DNA of 64,000 bases from contig JBEKIX010000008.1 of the NCBI GenBank assembly GCA_050011535.1, positions 16,443 to 80,442 of the forward strand, in the 5' to 3' direction. Both the position numbers and the translations under genes were made by a program. Every line of letters begins with the position of its first letter. Positions within the stretch are counted from its first letter, which is position 1. Below, piece by piece: positions 1 to 9,080 of the stretch. This DNA is from JAFNAG01 sp050011535 (GTDB lineage Bacteria; Acidobacteriota; UBA6911). Below the pieces are notes generated by a model. The model did no database searches, had not been told where the DNA came from, and saw only the letters and a list, made by a program, of their open reading frames with translations.

Positions 1-36
1 CGCATCGCGGGCAAGATCAGAACTGCCGAGGATCCC

Positions 37-513
37 ATGAATCTTGAAGGCAAGTGGAAAGCCATATTGATCGGGTCCCTGATAACGGGGCTGGCGCCTC
101 TCGTTCCCCTTCTCAATCTGGCCTGCTGTCTGATTCCTTTCGCGGGGGCTCTCGTAGCGGTGGCGATTTACTGCAATGAGACGCCGCGGACCGCCGTAAA
201 CAACAGCGACGGAGTCATCCTGGGCGTGATGACCGGATTGATTGGATCCGTAATATACGCAATCCTCATCATCCCCGTGGTTTTTTTCCTGGGCAACTTC
301 ATCGGCGGCTTTCTGGGACGCCTGCTCCCGGGAGAGGCAGATCTACCTGCAAGGCTGGAGCCCTTAGTGCACGGAATTCTCGCCAACTTTGGCGGCATCC
401 TGGCTTTTGCGGTGATCTTCCGAGTGTTGAGCCACCTGGGCCTGTCCCTCGTGTTCGGCATCCTTGGCGGCATCGCTGGGGTCGCCCTTTTCAAGCGCAC
501 TGCCAACCCCTGA
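37..513 (+). CDS. small integral membrane protein, unknown function
   Basis: The protein has 158 residues and is almost entirely hydrophobic. About four membrane segments are visible, near residues 8-28, 30-45, 60-95 and 110-152, many of them Gly-rich. I do not recognise a family. The ATG at 37 follows a weak GAGG. The same frame is open leftwards to base 1, so the real start could lie outside the window. The gene is convergent with the ATP synthase operon. That it is a real gene rests on the long hydrophobic frame with sensible residue composition; the function is unknown. Confidence 0.6.
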   Translation: MNLEGKWKAILIGSLITGLAPLVPLLNLACCLIPFAGALVAVAIYCNETPRTAVNNSDGVILGVMTGLIGSVIYAILIIPVVFFLGNFIGGFLGRLLPGEADLPARLEPLVHGILANFGGILAFAVIFRVLSHLGLSLVFGILGGIAGVALFKRTANP

Positions 514-612
514 AAACAGCAATCGACCAAAGGCGCATATCGATCCTCCGGATGTCCTCGCGAACGTGCGCCTGCGAGAGGAGAATGTGGATAATTGCCT
601 GTTGCGCATAAC

Positions 613-656
613 CCGGCGAGTCGCGCCAGCAACTCGAACTCACGACACATCGCCGG
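613..656. terminator. possible hairpin between convergent genes
   Basis: Seven perfect base pairs (CCGGCGA at 613-619 with TCGCCGG at 650-656) enclose a 30-base loop, just downstream of the atpC stop in the 157-bp gap between convergent genes. There is no T-run on either side, so a terminator role is only a guess from position. Confidence 0.2.
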
Positions 657-670
657 TGGGTCGCAGTAGT

Positions 671-1105
671 CTAATGGACTCGGCTCTTCGCAGCGCGCAC
701 CTGCCGTGCGATGTGTAAGCGCGAGAGAGCCCGCAGCAGTGCCAGTTCGGCGCGTGCGAAATCGAGGTTGGGGTCCTTGGAACCCAGGCGTCTTTCCGCC
801 CGTGATTTGGCCTGCTCGGCGCGGTTGAGATCGATCTCCGAGGCCAGCTCCGCGGTCTGCGCCAGCAGGACCACACGATCCGGTAGAACTTCAGCGAATC
901 CCCAGGAACAAAAGAAACTCTCCATGGCATCGCCGACATGATACCTGATCTCGCCGATGCCCAACTCTGCGAGCAGCGGAGCGTGCCCGGGAAGGATTCC
1001 CAGTTCTCCTTGGTTGGAAGGGAGGGTGACCCGATCGACGAGACCGTTGAAGAGTTGCCTCTCCGGCGTTACTACGACAAGATGTATTTTTTCCGGCAGC
1101 GCCAT
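671..1105 (-). CDS. atpC: ATP synthase F1 subunit epsilon
   Basis: This is the 144-residue epsilon subunit of the F1 rotor stalk. It couples gamma rotation to the c-ring and restrains ATP hydrolysis. The N-terminal beta-sandwich carries family-typical stretches: the start IHLVVVTPERQLF, then LPSNQGELGILPGHAPLLAELGIG near residues 28-51. The C-terminal helical hairpin, near residues 88-140, is Ala/Arg-rich (AEQAKSRAERRL). Length is normal. It is the last gene of the atp operon, 75 bp after atpD. Confidence 0.96.
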   Translation of the reverse strand: MALPEKIHLVVVTPERQLFNGLVDRVTLPSNQGELGILPGHAPLLAELGIGEIRYHVGDAMESFFCSWGFAEVLPDRVVLLAQTAELASEIDLNRAEQAKSRAERRLGSKDPNLDFARAELALLRALSRLHIARQVRAAKSRVH

Positions 1106-1180
1106 AAGATTCAGTGAAGAACGGGGAGTGACTAATCGATCTCATTCGTCACGCGTCATTCGTCACCCTTTCCGACTGTT

Positions 1181-2590
1181 TCAAGCTGCGGCGAGCTGTT
1201 TCGCCTTTTCCAAAACTTCGTCGACGCCGCCCACCATGTAGAACGCCTGTTCGGGTATATGATCGTATTCGCCGCGGCAGATGCCCCGGAAACTTTCAAT
1301 GCTGTCCTTGACGGACAGGTACTTGCCTTTGATCCCAGTAAACTGTTCCGCGACGAAGAAAGGCTGGGAAAGGAACTTCTGAATTTTCCGGGCGCGGCTG
1401 ACGGTCAGCTTGTCGTCCTCGCCCAGCTCATCGATTCCCAGGATCGCGATAATATCCTGCAGGTCCCTGTAGCGCTGCAGAATTCGCTTCACCTCGCGCG
1501 CCACCGTGTAGTGCTCTTCCCCGACAATGCGCGGATCCAGGATGCGTGAAGTCGATGCCAGCGGGTCAACCGCGGGATAGATGCCCAGTTCGACGATCTT
1601 CCGCTCGAGGTTGGTCGTCGCGTCCAGATGGGAGAAAGTAGTTGCCGGCGCAGGATCTGTGTAATCGTCGGCGGGCACATAAATCGCCTGGATGGAGGTG
1701 ATGGAGCCATCCTTTGTGGAAGTAATGCGCTCCTGCAGCTCACCCATTTCGGTTGCCAGATTAGGCTGATATCCGACCGCGGACGGCATGCGCCCGAGTA
1801 GCGCAGACACTTCCGAACCCGCCTGGGTGAAGCGAAAGATGTTGTCAATGAACAGGAGCACGTCCTGGTGCTCGACATCCCGGAAATACTCGGCGACGGT
1901 CAATCCCGTCAGACCCACGCGCAGGCGCGCTCCCGGGGGTTCCGTCATCTGGCCGTAGATGAGTGCAGCTTTGTCGATGACACCCGATTCCTTCATCTCG
2001 AGCCACAGGTCATTGCCTTCGCGAGTCCTTTCGCCGACGCCCGCAAACACCGAAAATCCGCCGTGGTGGGTCGCGATGCGGTTGATCAGCTCCATGATGA
2101 TAACGGTCTTGCCGACTCCCGCGCCGCCGAACAGGCCGATCTTGCCGCCCAGGACGTAAGGTTCGAGAAGGTCGATGACTTTGATGCCGGTTTCCAGCAT
2201 CTTGCTTTCGGTACTTTGCTGCTCGAACGTCGGGGCGGGCCTGTGGATGGGATAGCGGGTATCCGCGTGCACAACCCCCATCTGATCGACCGGCTCCCCG
2301 ATGACGTTCAATACCCGGCCCAGGGTTCCGCGCCCGACGGGCACGATGATAGGTCCGCCCGTGTCGATAGCGTCCATGCCCCGCACCATGCCATCGGTAG
2401 GCTGCATGCTGACGCAACGGACTCGATTTTCACCCAGGTGCTGCTGAACCTCTGTCGTGACGTGGACGGTCCCGTTCGGATTCTGCCCTTCGATGATGAC
2501 GGCACTGTAGATTGTGGGAAGGTGCCTCTCCTCAAATTCGCAGTCCACCACCGGTCCGATGATCTGTACTACTTTGCCTTTGTTCGTCAT
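1181..2590 (-). CDS. atpD: ATP synthase F1 subunit beta
   Basis: This 469-residue protein is the catalytic subunit of F1, which synthesises ATP at the alpha/beta interfaces. The P-loop GGAGVGKT lies near residues 155-162, the catalytic GERTREGNDLW segment follows, and the signature PAVDPLASTSR is present near residue 345. The C-terminal DELSEED-like loop reads DELGEDD. Length matches the family. It lies between atpG and atpC in the usual order, which supports full function. Confidence 0.98.
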   Translation of the reverse strand: MTNKGKVVQIIGPVVDCEFEERHLPTIYSAVIIEGQNPNGTVHVTTEVQQHLGENRVRCVSMQPTDGMVRGMDAIDTGGPIIVPVGRGTLGRVLNVIGEPVDQMGVVHADTRYPIHRPAPTFEQQSTESKMLETGIKVIDLLEPYVLGGKIGLFGGAGVGKTVIIMELINRIATHHGGFSVFAGVGERTREGNDLWLEMKESGVIDKAALIYGQMTEPPGARLRVGLTGLTVAEYFRDVEHQDVLLFIDNIFRFTQAGSEVSALLGRMPSAVGYQPNLATEMGELQERITSTKDGSITSIQAIYVPADDYTDPAPATTFSHLDATTNLERKIVELGIYPAVDPLASTSRILDPRIVGEEHYTVAREVKRILQRYRDLQDIIAILGIDELGEDDKLTVSRARKIQKFLSQPFFVAEQFTGIKGKYLSVKDSIESFRGICRGEYDHIPEQAFYMVGGVDEVLEKAKQLAAA

Positions 2591-2674
2591 TCACTCTCCT
2601 CTCGATGGGAGCACGCGCGTTCCGGCCTCAGGATGCGAATTACGCGGCCCCGCTATCGAAGCGGCCGGATCGGA

Positions 2675-3535
2675 TCAGGATCCGGCGGCGGTTGCGCCGC
2701 TGACGACCTCGATCAATTCCTTGGTAATTCCCGCCTGGCGCACCTTGTTGGCATAGAGGGTCAGGCTGTCGATCATTTCGGACGCATTCTTGGTGGCCGC
2801 GTCCATTGAGGTCATACGCGCGCCCTGCTCCGAGGCGGCTGCTTCCAGCATGGCGCAAAAAATCTGCGATTCGACGTGGCGCGGCAGCAAACGGTTGAAG
2901 ATCTCCTCCGGAGGCTCATCGTACAGATACTCCACGAGATGAGATTCCTCAATTCCCTCGATCTTGCGGATGGGAAGCAGCGGTTCCACGACCACGCGTT
3001 GCTGCACCACCGACTTGAACTCGTTATAGACGAGCCAGATCTGATCCTTCCTCTCCTGCACAAATTCCTCGATGATCCCCTTTGCGATCGCGGCGGCGTC
3101 GGCGAAGCTCGGCTTCTGCAGGATGCCGATGGCTTCCTGGCGCACAGAGTAGGAACGGCGCCGGAAAAAGTCGCGTCCGCGCTTGCCGAGCAGGTTAAGC
3201 TCCACGGCGGCATCCGGGTGCCCGACGATGAATTCTACGGCCTGCTTCACGATATTCGTGTTGTAAGCGCCGCAGAGCCCCTTGTCCGCGGTGATTACGA
3301 CCAGCTCGATGCGCCGTCCGCCTCGATGGGCGAGCAGCGCGTGTTGTTGCTCGGGCACGCGCGCGGCAAGGCTGTTGAGCACTGCCAGCATCTGGCGCGC
3401 ATAGGGGCGTGCCGCAATCACGCGCTCCTGGGCACGCCGCAGCCGCGCCGCGGAGACGAACTTCATCGCGCGCGTGATCTGCTGAATGTTTTTGGCGCTG
3501 CGGATGCGGCGCCTGATATCTCGAACATTAGCCAT
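2675..3535 (-). CDS. atpG: ATP synthase F1 subunit gamma
   Basis: This 286-residue protein is the central rotor shaft. The N-terminal helix has the family pattern (RRRIRSAKNIQQITRAMKFVSAARLRRAQ). The Rossmann-like middle contains DKGLCGAYNTNI. The C-terminal helix ends ASEMIDSLTLYANKVRQAGITKELIEVV, the part that turns inside the alpha3beta3 ring. Length is normal and the gene sits between atpA and atpD. Confidence 0.97.
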   Translation of the reverse strand: MANVRDIRRRIRSAKNIQQITRAMKFVSAARLRRAQERVIAARPYARQMLAVLNSLAARVPEQQHALLAHRGGRRIELVVITADKGLCGAYNTNIVKQAVEFIVGHPDAAVELNLLGKRGRDFFRRRSYSVRQEAIGILQKPSFADAAAIAKGIIEEFVQERKDQIWLVYNEFKSVVQQRVVVEPLLPIRKIEGIEESHLVEYLYDEPPEEIFNRLLPRHVESQIFCAMLEAAASEQGARMTSMDAATKNASEMIDSLTLYANKVRQAGITKELIEVVSGATAAGS

Positions 3536-3552
3536 ACGATTATCGGGGATTC

Positions 3553-5097
3553 CTAGCCGGCCGCCGCCTGTTCGGCGCCGCTCGCCCTGTCCACGGCGTA
3601 TTTTTCCTTGAATTCCTTGAGCGCCGCCAGGAGTTGGGAGCGCATATCATCGCTCAACGATTTCTCGGCGGCGATTTTTTTTACGAGCGGCCCCTTCATG
3701 GTTTCCATGAACTGGTACAGCTGCTTTTCAAAAGCACGGATCTGGCTCACGGGCAGATCGTCCACAAACCCCTGAGTTCCAGAGAAAATGATGACGATCT
3801 GCCGAACTACGTCCAAAGGCTGATATTGATCCTGCTTCAGGATTTCGGTCAGCCTCTCGCCGCGCGCGAGCTGGGCCTGGGTCGCTTTGTCCAGATCGGA
3901 GCCGAACTGGGCGAAAGCCGCCAGTTCGCGGTACTGCGCAAGCTCCAGCCGGAGCGTACCCGCGACCTGTTTCATCGCCTTGATCTGAGCGTTGCCGCCG
4001 ACGCGGCTCACCGAGTTTCCCACGTTGACGGCCGGCCGGATGCCCGCGTGAAACAGATCCCCTTCCAGGAAGATCTGACCGTCCGTGATCGAAATGACGT
4101 TGGTCGGAATATAGGCGGAGATATCTCCTGCTTGCGTTTCGATCACAGGGAGTGCCGTGAGGGATCCGCCGTGGTTCTGATCGTTCATCTTGGCGGCCCG
4201 TTCCAACAGCCGCGAGTGCAGATAGAAAACGTCGCCGGGGTATGCTTCACGTCCCGGCGGCCGGCGGAGCAAAAGGGAGATCTCGCGGTAAGCGGCTGCA
4301 TGCTTGGACAGATCGTCGTAAATGACCAGCGCATGCCGCCCGCGGTCGCGGAAGTATTCGCCCATGGCACAGCCGCAATAAGGGGCGATGTACTGCATGG
4401 TCGCGGGATCGGATGCCGATGCCGAAACCACGATCGTGCGATCCATGACTTCATAATCGGTGAGCGTCTTGACGACCTGAGCCACGGTCGAGCGCTTCTG
4501 CCCGATTGCGACATAAATCGAGATCACGTCGGTATTCTTCTGATTGATGATCGTGTCGATGGCGATGGCAGTCTTGCCGGTCTGGCGGTCCCCGATAATC
4601 AACTCACGCTGGCCGCGGCCGATCGGGATCATGGCGTCGATCGCCTTGAGCCCGGTCTGCAAAGGTTCCTTGACGGGCTGCCGGTCGATGACTCCGGGAG
4701 CGAGCCGCTCGATAGTAGCGTACTCCCCGCTAATGATCGGTCCCCGTTCGTCGATGGGTTCTCCCAACGCATTGACGACCCTGCCGATGAGCCCGTCGCC
4801 GACCGGAACACTCATGATGCGATTCGTACGCTTGACCGTGTCCCCCTCACCAATCAGGGTATACTCGCCGAAAAGGACGGCGCCCACATTGTCCTCTTCG
4901 AGATTGAGGGCGATACCCTTGACCCCGTGCGGAAAATCCAGGAGTTCGCCGGCCATGACTCGATCCAGGCCATGAATACGCGCGATGCCGTCGCCCACCG
5001 ACATGATGGTTCCCACTTCGCTGACCATCACGCTGGACTCGTAGTCCTTGATCTGCTCGCGTAGAATCTTGGTAATTTCGTCGGCATTGATTTGCAT
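3553..5097 (-). CDS. atpA: ATP synthase F1 subunit alpha
   Basis: This 514-residue protein is the non-catalytic nucleotide-binding subunit of F1. The N-terminal segment begins with the usual EITKILREQIKDYE helix, which contacts delta. The P-loop GDRQTGKT lies near residue 170. The alpha signature PAVNVGNSVSRVGG, with the arginine finger region, is near residue 365. It is complete in length, separated from atpG by 17 bp and from atpH by about 70 bp. Confidence 0.98.
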   Translation of the reverse strand: MQINADEITKILREQIKDYESSVMVSEVGTIMSVGDGIARIHGLDRVMAGELLDFPHGVKGIALNLEEDNVGAVLFGEYTLIGEGDTVKRTNRIMSVPVGDGLIGRVVNALGEPIDERGPIISGEYATIERLAPGVIDRQPVKEPLQTGLKAIDAMIPIGRGQRELIIGDRQTGKTAIAIDTIINQKNTDVISIYVAIGQKRSTVAQVVKTLTDYEVMDRTIVVSASASDPATMQYIAPYCGCAMGEYFRDRGRHALVIYDDLSKHAAAYREISLLLRRPPGREAYPGDVFYLHSRLLERAAKMNDQNHGGSLTALPVIETQAGDISAYIPTNVISITDGQIFLEGDLFHAGIRPAVNVGNSVSRVGGNAQIKAMKQVAGTLRLELAQYRELAAFAQFGSDLDKATQAQLARGERLTEILKQDQYQPLDVVRQIVIIFSGTQGFVDDLPVSQIRAFEKQLYQFMETMKGPLVKKIAAEKSLSDDMRSQLLAALKEFKEKYAVDRASGAEQAAAG

Positions 5098-5166
5098 GTC
5101 GGGTTTCCCTTTTTCGTCAGTCTGGGCGGAAGCAGATTCATTCAGGCCGTGCCCAGCCAGTGTCGA

Positions 5167-5709
5167 TCACTCTTGCATCAAACGCCGCCGCATCTCTTCG
5201 AGCTGCGTGCGGATGGAGCCATCGTAAACCGTGCTGCCGATCTGAACGACAACCCCGGCCAGAAGCTCGGGATCCGTCTGCATGGTAAGAACCGATTGGC
5301 GGCCGGTGGCCCCGGCGAGACTCATGCGCAAAGCTGACACATCCTCCTCGCTCAAGGGGGCCGCGGAGGTGACTCTGGCAGCGATGATCCCATGCCGCTC
5401 GTTCAGAGTCTTTTTATAGAGATCACAAATATCCCCAAAATAACGTATGCGATGGTGGCGGAGCAGAATGCGCAGAAAGTTGCTCGTGGATTGAATGACA
5501 GGATAACGAACGAGCAATTCAGAGAGCACGTTCTCCTTCGACTCGCGAGGAATCGCCGGGCTGTCGAGCGCATCCAAGAGTGCAGGAACCTGGCGGAAGA
5601 TCTCACGGTAGGTACTGAGATCCTTCAAAACAGCAGCATCCTCGTTTTTCTCAAGCGTCACGTCTGCCAGAGCGCGCGCATAGCGGGCAAACACTGCCGA
5701 CGGTATCAT
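5167..5709 (-). CDS. atpH: ATP synthase F1 subunit delta
   Basis: This 180-residue peripheral-stalk subunit joins b/b' to the top of alpha3beta3 (the OSCP equivalent). The opening FARYARALADVTLEKNE is the family pattern, and the C-terminal domain contains LLAGVVVQIGSTVYDGSIRTQLEEMRRRL, close to the delta/OSCP signature. The ORF overlaps the end of atpF by four bases (ATGA type), which suggests translational coupling. Confidence 0.95.
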   Translation of the reverse strand: MIPSAVFARYARALADVTLEKNEDAAVLKDLSTYREIFRQVPALLDALDSPAIPRESKENVLSELLVRYPVIQSTSNFLRILLRHHRIRYFGDICDLYKKTLNERHGIIAARVTSAAPLSEEDVSALRMSLAGATGRQSVLTMQTDPELLAGVVVQIGSTVYDGSIRTQLEEMRRRLMQE

Positions 5710-6287
5710 TCACGTCCTCCCACCCTGTCGACAAAGCGTGCAAAAAGGCGACGTTCGTCCTCCACCGTCATGCCATCCCGGATTTTCCCCTCGGCCAGCT
5801 GCACCGATAGCTCGGCCACATGTGCCTTCAGCTCGAGCTGCGCGGCCCGCGTAAGCCCTTCGATCTCCAGCCGCGCGCGTTCCAGAATTTTTTCAGCTTC
5901 CCGGTCGGCGGAAGCAACCAGGCGTTCGTGTTCCTCTCTGGCCTCGATCTCAGCAGCTGCCCTCATCTGGCGGAGTTCGTCATCGAGGGAACTCATGCGC
6001 AGGTTGATTTCATTGAGGCGCGCCTCAGCTTCCAAACGAGCCTTCTGCGCTTCCATCAGCTGCTCGCGGATGGCCTGAGAGCGGCTGGCAAAAAAACTCG
6101 CAAGCGGTTTGCGTCCGACATAAACCAGGACAGCGGCAACCAGAAGCAGATTGGTGAATCTGCCGATTTCCAGAAGCGGCCCCCAGCGGTCGCCTGTTTC
6201 GGCAGCCCAAGCCTCACTGGAAAGAGCCGCGCAGATTGCCGGCACGAGCAGCCCGTGGTGCAACCAGACATTTGTCCGAAGTTTCAT
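5706..6287 (-). CDS. atpF: ATP synthase Fo subunit b (signal-like N-terminus)
   Basis: This 193-residue peripheral-stalk subunit starts with a signal-peptide-like stretch (residues 8-29, ending AWAAE). A second hydrophobic helix follows near residues 43-58. Then comes a long charged coiled coil with heptads of Ala/Glu/Arg (SQAIREQLMEAQKARLEAEARL). The extra N-terminal hydrophobic segment is also known from b subunits of some deltaproteobacteria and acidobacteria; whether it is cleaved cannot be seen. It follows the b' gene and overlaps atpH by four bases. Confidence 0.92.
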   Translation of the reverse strand: MKLRTNVWLHHGLLVPAICAALSSEAWAAETGDRWGPLLEIGRFTNLLLVAAVLVYVGRKPLASFFASRSQAIREQLMEAQKARLEAEARLNEINLRMSSLDDELRQMRAAAEIEAREEHERLVASADREAEKILERARLEIEGLTRAAQLELKAHVAELSVQLAEGKIRDGMTVEDERRLFARFVDRVGGRE

Positions 6288-6352
6288 GCCAGTTCCCGGT
6301 GGAACATCTTCAAGATGACCGTCCCGTCCTGCTGTCCTGCAGAGATCGGCGC

Positions 6353-6778
6353 TCAGGCAGAGCGCCGCAGAATCGCCGACGTGATGCGGCGAGCCATATC
6401 CTCGGCCTCATTTCCCAGCTCGACTTTCGCCTCATTCACCTGGATCTTCACGAGATCACGCGCCTCCAGCAATAGTTGTTCGGCACCCTTTCGAGCCCGC
6501 TCCAGCCCGCCGCTCCGATAGAGCAACGCGTCGGCGCGAGCCTTCTCCACGAGCCGATACCCTTCCATCCGGGCATTCTTGATCGTCGCTTGATACTGGT
6601 CGAATAACTGCAAGTGATGAGCAAGGTTCTGTCGAGTTTGCGCCATCAGGCCGGTGGTCTTCATCTCCCTCTCCTCCTGAACGCGCATGATCGGCTTCAC
6701 GAGGAGGTAGTTTAAAGCTACCACCGTGAAAACAAAGATGAATATCGCGGGAAGGATGGACCAATCAACACTGATCAT
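6353..6778 (-). CDS. ATP synthase Fo subunit b'
   Basis: This second, shorter b-type subunit has 141 residues. One N-terminal membrane helix (about residues 6-27, ILPAIFIFVFTVVALNYLLV) is followed by a soluble coiled coil (REMKTTGLMAQTRQNLAHHLQLFDQY). Paired b and b' genes imply a heterodimeric peripheral stalk. It is the first gene of the operon, and the promoter at 6863-6891 gives a 5' leader of roughly 75-80 bases. Confidence 0.9.
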   Translation of the reverse strand: MISVDWSILPAIFIFVFTVVALNYLLVKPIMRVQEEREMKTTGLMAQTRQNLAHHLQLFDQYQATIKNARMEGYRLVEKARADALLYRSGGLERARKGAEQLLLEARDLVKIQVNEAKVELGNEAEDMARRITSAILRRSA

Positions 6779-6862
6779 ACTGGCAACGTACGCTAGAGGA
6801 TTTAACTTCCTCGATCGGTTTCCAGCTTAATTTGATCCAGGCTGGCAACATAGAAAAGGAGG

Positions 6863-6891
6863 AAAATATCACAGGGCTCCGACGCCGTCAA
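6863..6891 (-). promoter_or_regulatory. sigma70-type promoter of the atp operon
   Basis: On the minus strand a -35 box TTGACG (6886-6891) is followed by exactly 17 bp and a -10 box TATTTT (6863-6868). It is the best promoter match in the divergent gap between the b' subunit gene and the GT87-like gene and points into the atp operon. Confidence 0.6.
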
Positions 6892-6930
6892 GGAGTTTCC
6901 CCCTACGCACATCGGTGATATATTCTGTGG

Positions 6931-8274
6931 ATGCTCAAGCACTTAGCTCTCCTGTTCCTGTTGGGAGGAGCCATCGAGACCGTCTGGCTCCTGAGCTGCA
7001 GGCTAAGCCCGTTGCGCGCTCATAGCGGGTCATTCGTCGCACTCATGCTCCTGAGTTTCGTCCTCTGCATCTCGGGTTTCTTTCGGTGCCGACTGCGGGA
7101 TCGCAGAGATGTGCTGTGCATGCTCGGCTTCGCCCTCCTCTTTCGACTGACCGTGTTGCCGGCCACGCCAGACGAGAGTGAGGACGTCTATCGCTATCTG
7201 TGGGACGGAAAGATCTCTTCAGCGGGAATCAGTCCCTATCTGCATCCCCCTGAGGCCCTGGAACTGGAGAGCTTTCGCGACCCTCTTCTGTATCCGATGT
7301 TGAACTCCAAGTCGTATATCACGACATATCCTCCGCTCTCCCAGGCTGTGTTTCGGGCCTGCTACGGCTTGTTCGGGCCGTCGGTTTTGGCCATGAAAGC
7401 GATTTTCAGCCTGTTCGAGTTCGCTTCGTTGCTCTTGGCATGGCGGCTCCTCGTTTCCTTTGGGACCGGCTTGCAGTCGCTGTTTCTGATGGCTTGGAAT
7501 CCATTTTTTGTTTTTGAGTTTTCCCACTCCGGCCATTCCGACAGCCTCATGATGTTTTTGATCCTGCTTTCGATTTACTTGGGGCACCGCCGAAAGAGCG
7601 TTTGGGCAATGGCGAGCTTTGCCGGAGCGATCCTCGTAAAGCTGCATCCAGCGCTTTGGATTCCCCTCTTTTGGCGCCGTATGGGATGGAAGCCGGCTGC
7701 GGTCTGCCTGAGCGTGGTGGGAATTGGGATGTACGGCTGCTATTCCTTCCAGACCCTGCGCTCGTATCTGCAGTCCCTCCGGCTCTACTATCGACTTTTC
7801 GAGTTTAATGCAGGCATTCATTACATGCTCAGGTTCATTGGAAGCTCTTTTTTCCGACAGTCGTGGGACAAGGCGGCCGGACCCTACCTCGCCGTGCTCC
7901 TGATCGCGGTCGTCGCTGCGATCTCCATGAGGTTTCCCTTGGCCAATGCACGCGATGTGCTGCACGCCGGGTTTTGGATCATGACGGCAGACCTGTGCCT
8001 GGCCACGACCGTGCACCCATGGTATCTCGTCTGGGCGGCGTTGGCGTTGCCTGTACTCCCTTATGCATTCATGCTCTATTGGACCGGCGCATGTTTCCTG
8101 TCTTACCTCGCCTACGCGCACAGCCCGGTCTATGAACCGCGCTGGGTCCTGCTGGTCGAATACCTGCCGATGTATGCCTTGATGGCGTGGGAGGTACTTC
8201 GCGGAGCCCCTCTGCTGCAGGCTGCGGACCGCGTAAACGCCGGACCCCAGGAGCACGTCCTTCCTCTCAGTTAG
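6931..8274 (+). CDS. polyprenol-phosphate-mannose-dependent type glycosyltransferase (GT87/DUF2029-like)
   Basis: This 447-residue polytopic membrane protein has around ten hydrophobic segments. The motif DESEDVYRYLWDGK near residues 82-95, with the acidic pair in the first external loop, is typical of GT-C enzymes of the GT87 group, which move mannose or a similar sugar from a polyprenyl-phosphate donor outside the membrane. The C-terminus (TVHPWYLVWAALALPVL) is also typical of the family. The gene is divergent from the atp operon and convergent with folE. The acceptor cannot be predicted. Confidence 0.75.
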   Translation: MLKHLALLFLLGGAIETVWLLSCRLSPLRAHSGSFVALMLLSFVLCISGFFRCRLRDRRDVLCMLGFALLFRLTVLPATPDESEDVYRYLWDGKISSAGISPYLHPPEALELESFRDPLLYPMLNSKSYITTYPPLSQAVFRACYGLFGPSVLAMKAIFSLFEFASLLLAWRLLVSFGTGLQSLFLMAWNPFFVFEFSHSGHSDSLMMFLILLSIYLGHRRKSVWAMASFAGAILVKLHPALWIPLFWRRMGWKPAAVCLSVVGIGMYGCYSFQTLRSYLQSLRLYYRLFEFNAGIHYMLRFIGSSFFRQSWDKAAGPYLAVLLIAVVAAISMRFPLANARDVLHAGFWIMTADLCLATTVHPWYLVWAALALPVLPYAFMLYWTGACFLSYLAYAHSPVYEPRWVLLVEYLPMYALMAWEVLRGAPLLQAADRVNAGPQEHVLPLS

Positions 8275-8289
8275 GAGCCTGTCAGAAAA

Positions 8290-8844
8290 TCAGGTGGACT
8301 GCCCCTTCCGGATCAGGTCAAGAAATTCAATCCTGGTTCGGTGATTCGTGCGGAATGTCCCGTGCATTGAACTGGTCGTGGCGCGGCTGTTCTGTTTCTG
8401 GATGCCACGCATCATCATGCACATGTGTTGGGCTTCAACCACCACGGCCACGCCGAGTGGGTCGAGTTTCCGGTTGAGTGTATCGGCGATCTGCACTGTA
8501 AGACGCTCCTGCACCTGCAGCCGCCGGCTGAACACCTCCACCAGCCGGGCGATTTTGCTGAGGCCCACCACCTTCTTGTTGGGCAGATACGCAACGTGGA
8601 CCTTGCCAAAGAAAGGTAGAAGGTGGTGCTCGCACAGACTGAAAAAATCGATGTCGGAAACGATGACCATCTCATCGTATTCGACATCGAACAAAGCGTT
8701 GTTCAGGACCGCGTCCACATCCTGAACGTACCCGCTCGTCAGGAATTGCAATGCCTGACTCACCCTCTCCGGTGTTCCCTGTAATCCGTCCCGTTCCGGA
8801 TTTTCTCCGAGTTCGATCAGGAGATCATGCACAAGATTTTTCAT
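8290..8844 (-). CDS. folE: GTP cyclohydrolase I
   Basis: The enzyme converts GTP to 7,8-dihydroneopterin triphosphate, the first step of folate synthesis and also the entry to queuosine synthesis. The 184-residue protein carries the zinc ligands C71 and H74 in SLCEHHLLPFFGK and C142 in AQHMCMMMRG. The family segments LPNKKVVGLSKIARLV and GTFRTN are present. The start ATG at 8844 is sensible. It is a stand-alone gene here, near queA, though no operon link is seen. Confidence 0.97.
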   Translation of the reverse strand: MKNLVHDLLIELGENPERDGLQGTPERVSQALQFLTSGYVQDVDAVLNNALFDVEYDEMVIVSDIDFFSLCEHHLLPFFGKVHVAYLPNKKVVGLSKIARLVEVFSRRLQVQERLTVQIADTLNRKLDPLGVAVVVEAQHMCMMMRGIQKQNSRATTSSMHGTFRTNHRTRIEFLDLIRKGQST

Positions 8845-9080
8845 GGATCACTCGCACGGGCCATGGCAGCGGCCGAATAGGTACCGCAGTCATAAACCTC
8901 AGATATTAAATAACTTAGTACGGCAAACAGCAACAAACTGTAATGGTAATCTTGGAAAACAGCGATGTCAAAGTCAAACGTCGCCTTTCCTTGCGGCGAA
9001 ACTGGGGACAGCAGCTTCGCCACGGCCTTGTCTCTGGATGCTATTTACAGAACATTCCAAAGTCATTAAACTTATTCGAT

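Noticed and set aside
613..660. possible minus-strand tRNA remnant near atpC (GTGAGTTCGAGT resembles a T-loop)
   Set aside because: No matching T-stem, acceptor or anticodon arm can be folded around it, so I list only a weak hairpin.
3634..5064. 476-residue plus-strand frame opposite atpA
   Set aside because: It is the reverse-strand shadow of a clearly conserved gene, a common effect of GC-rich codon use.
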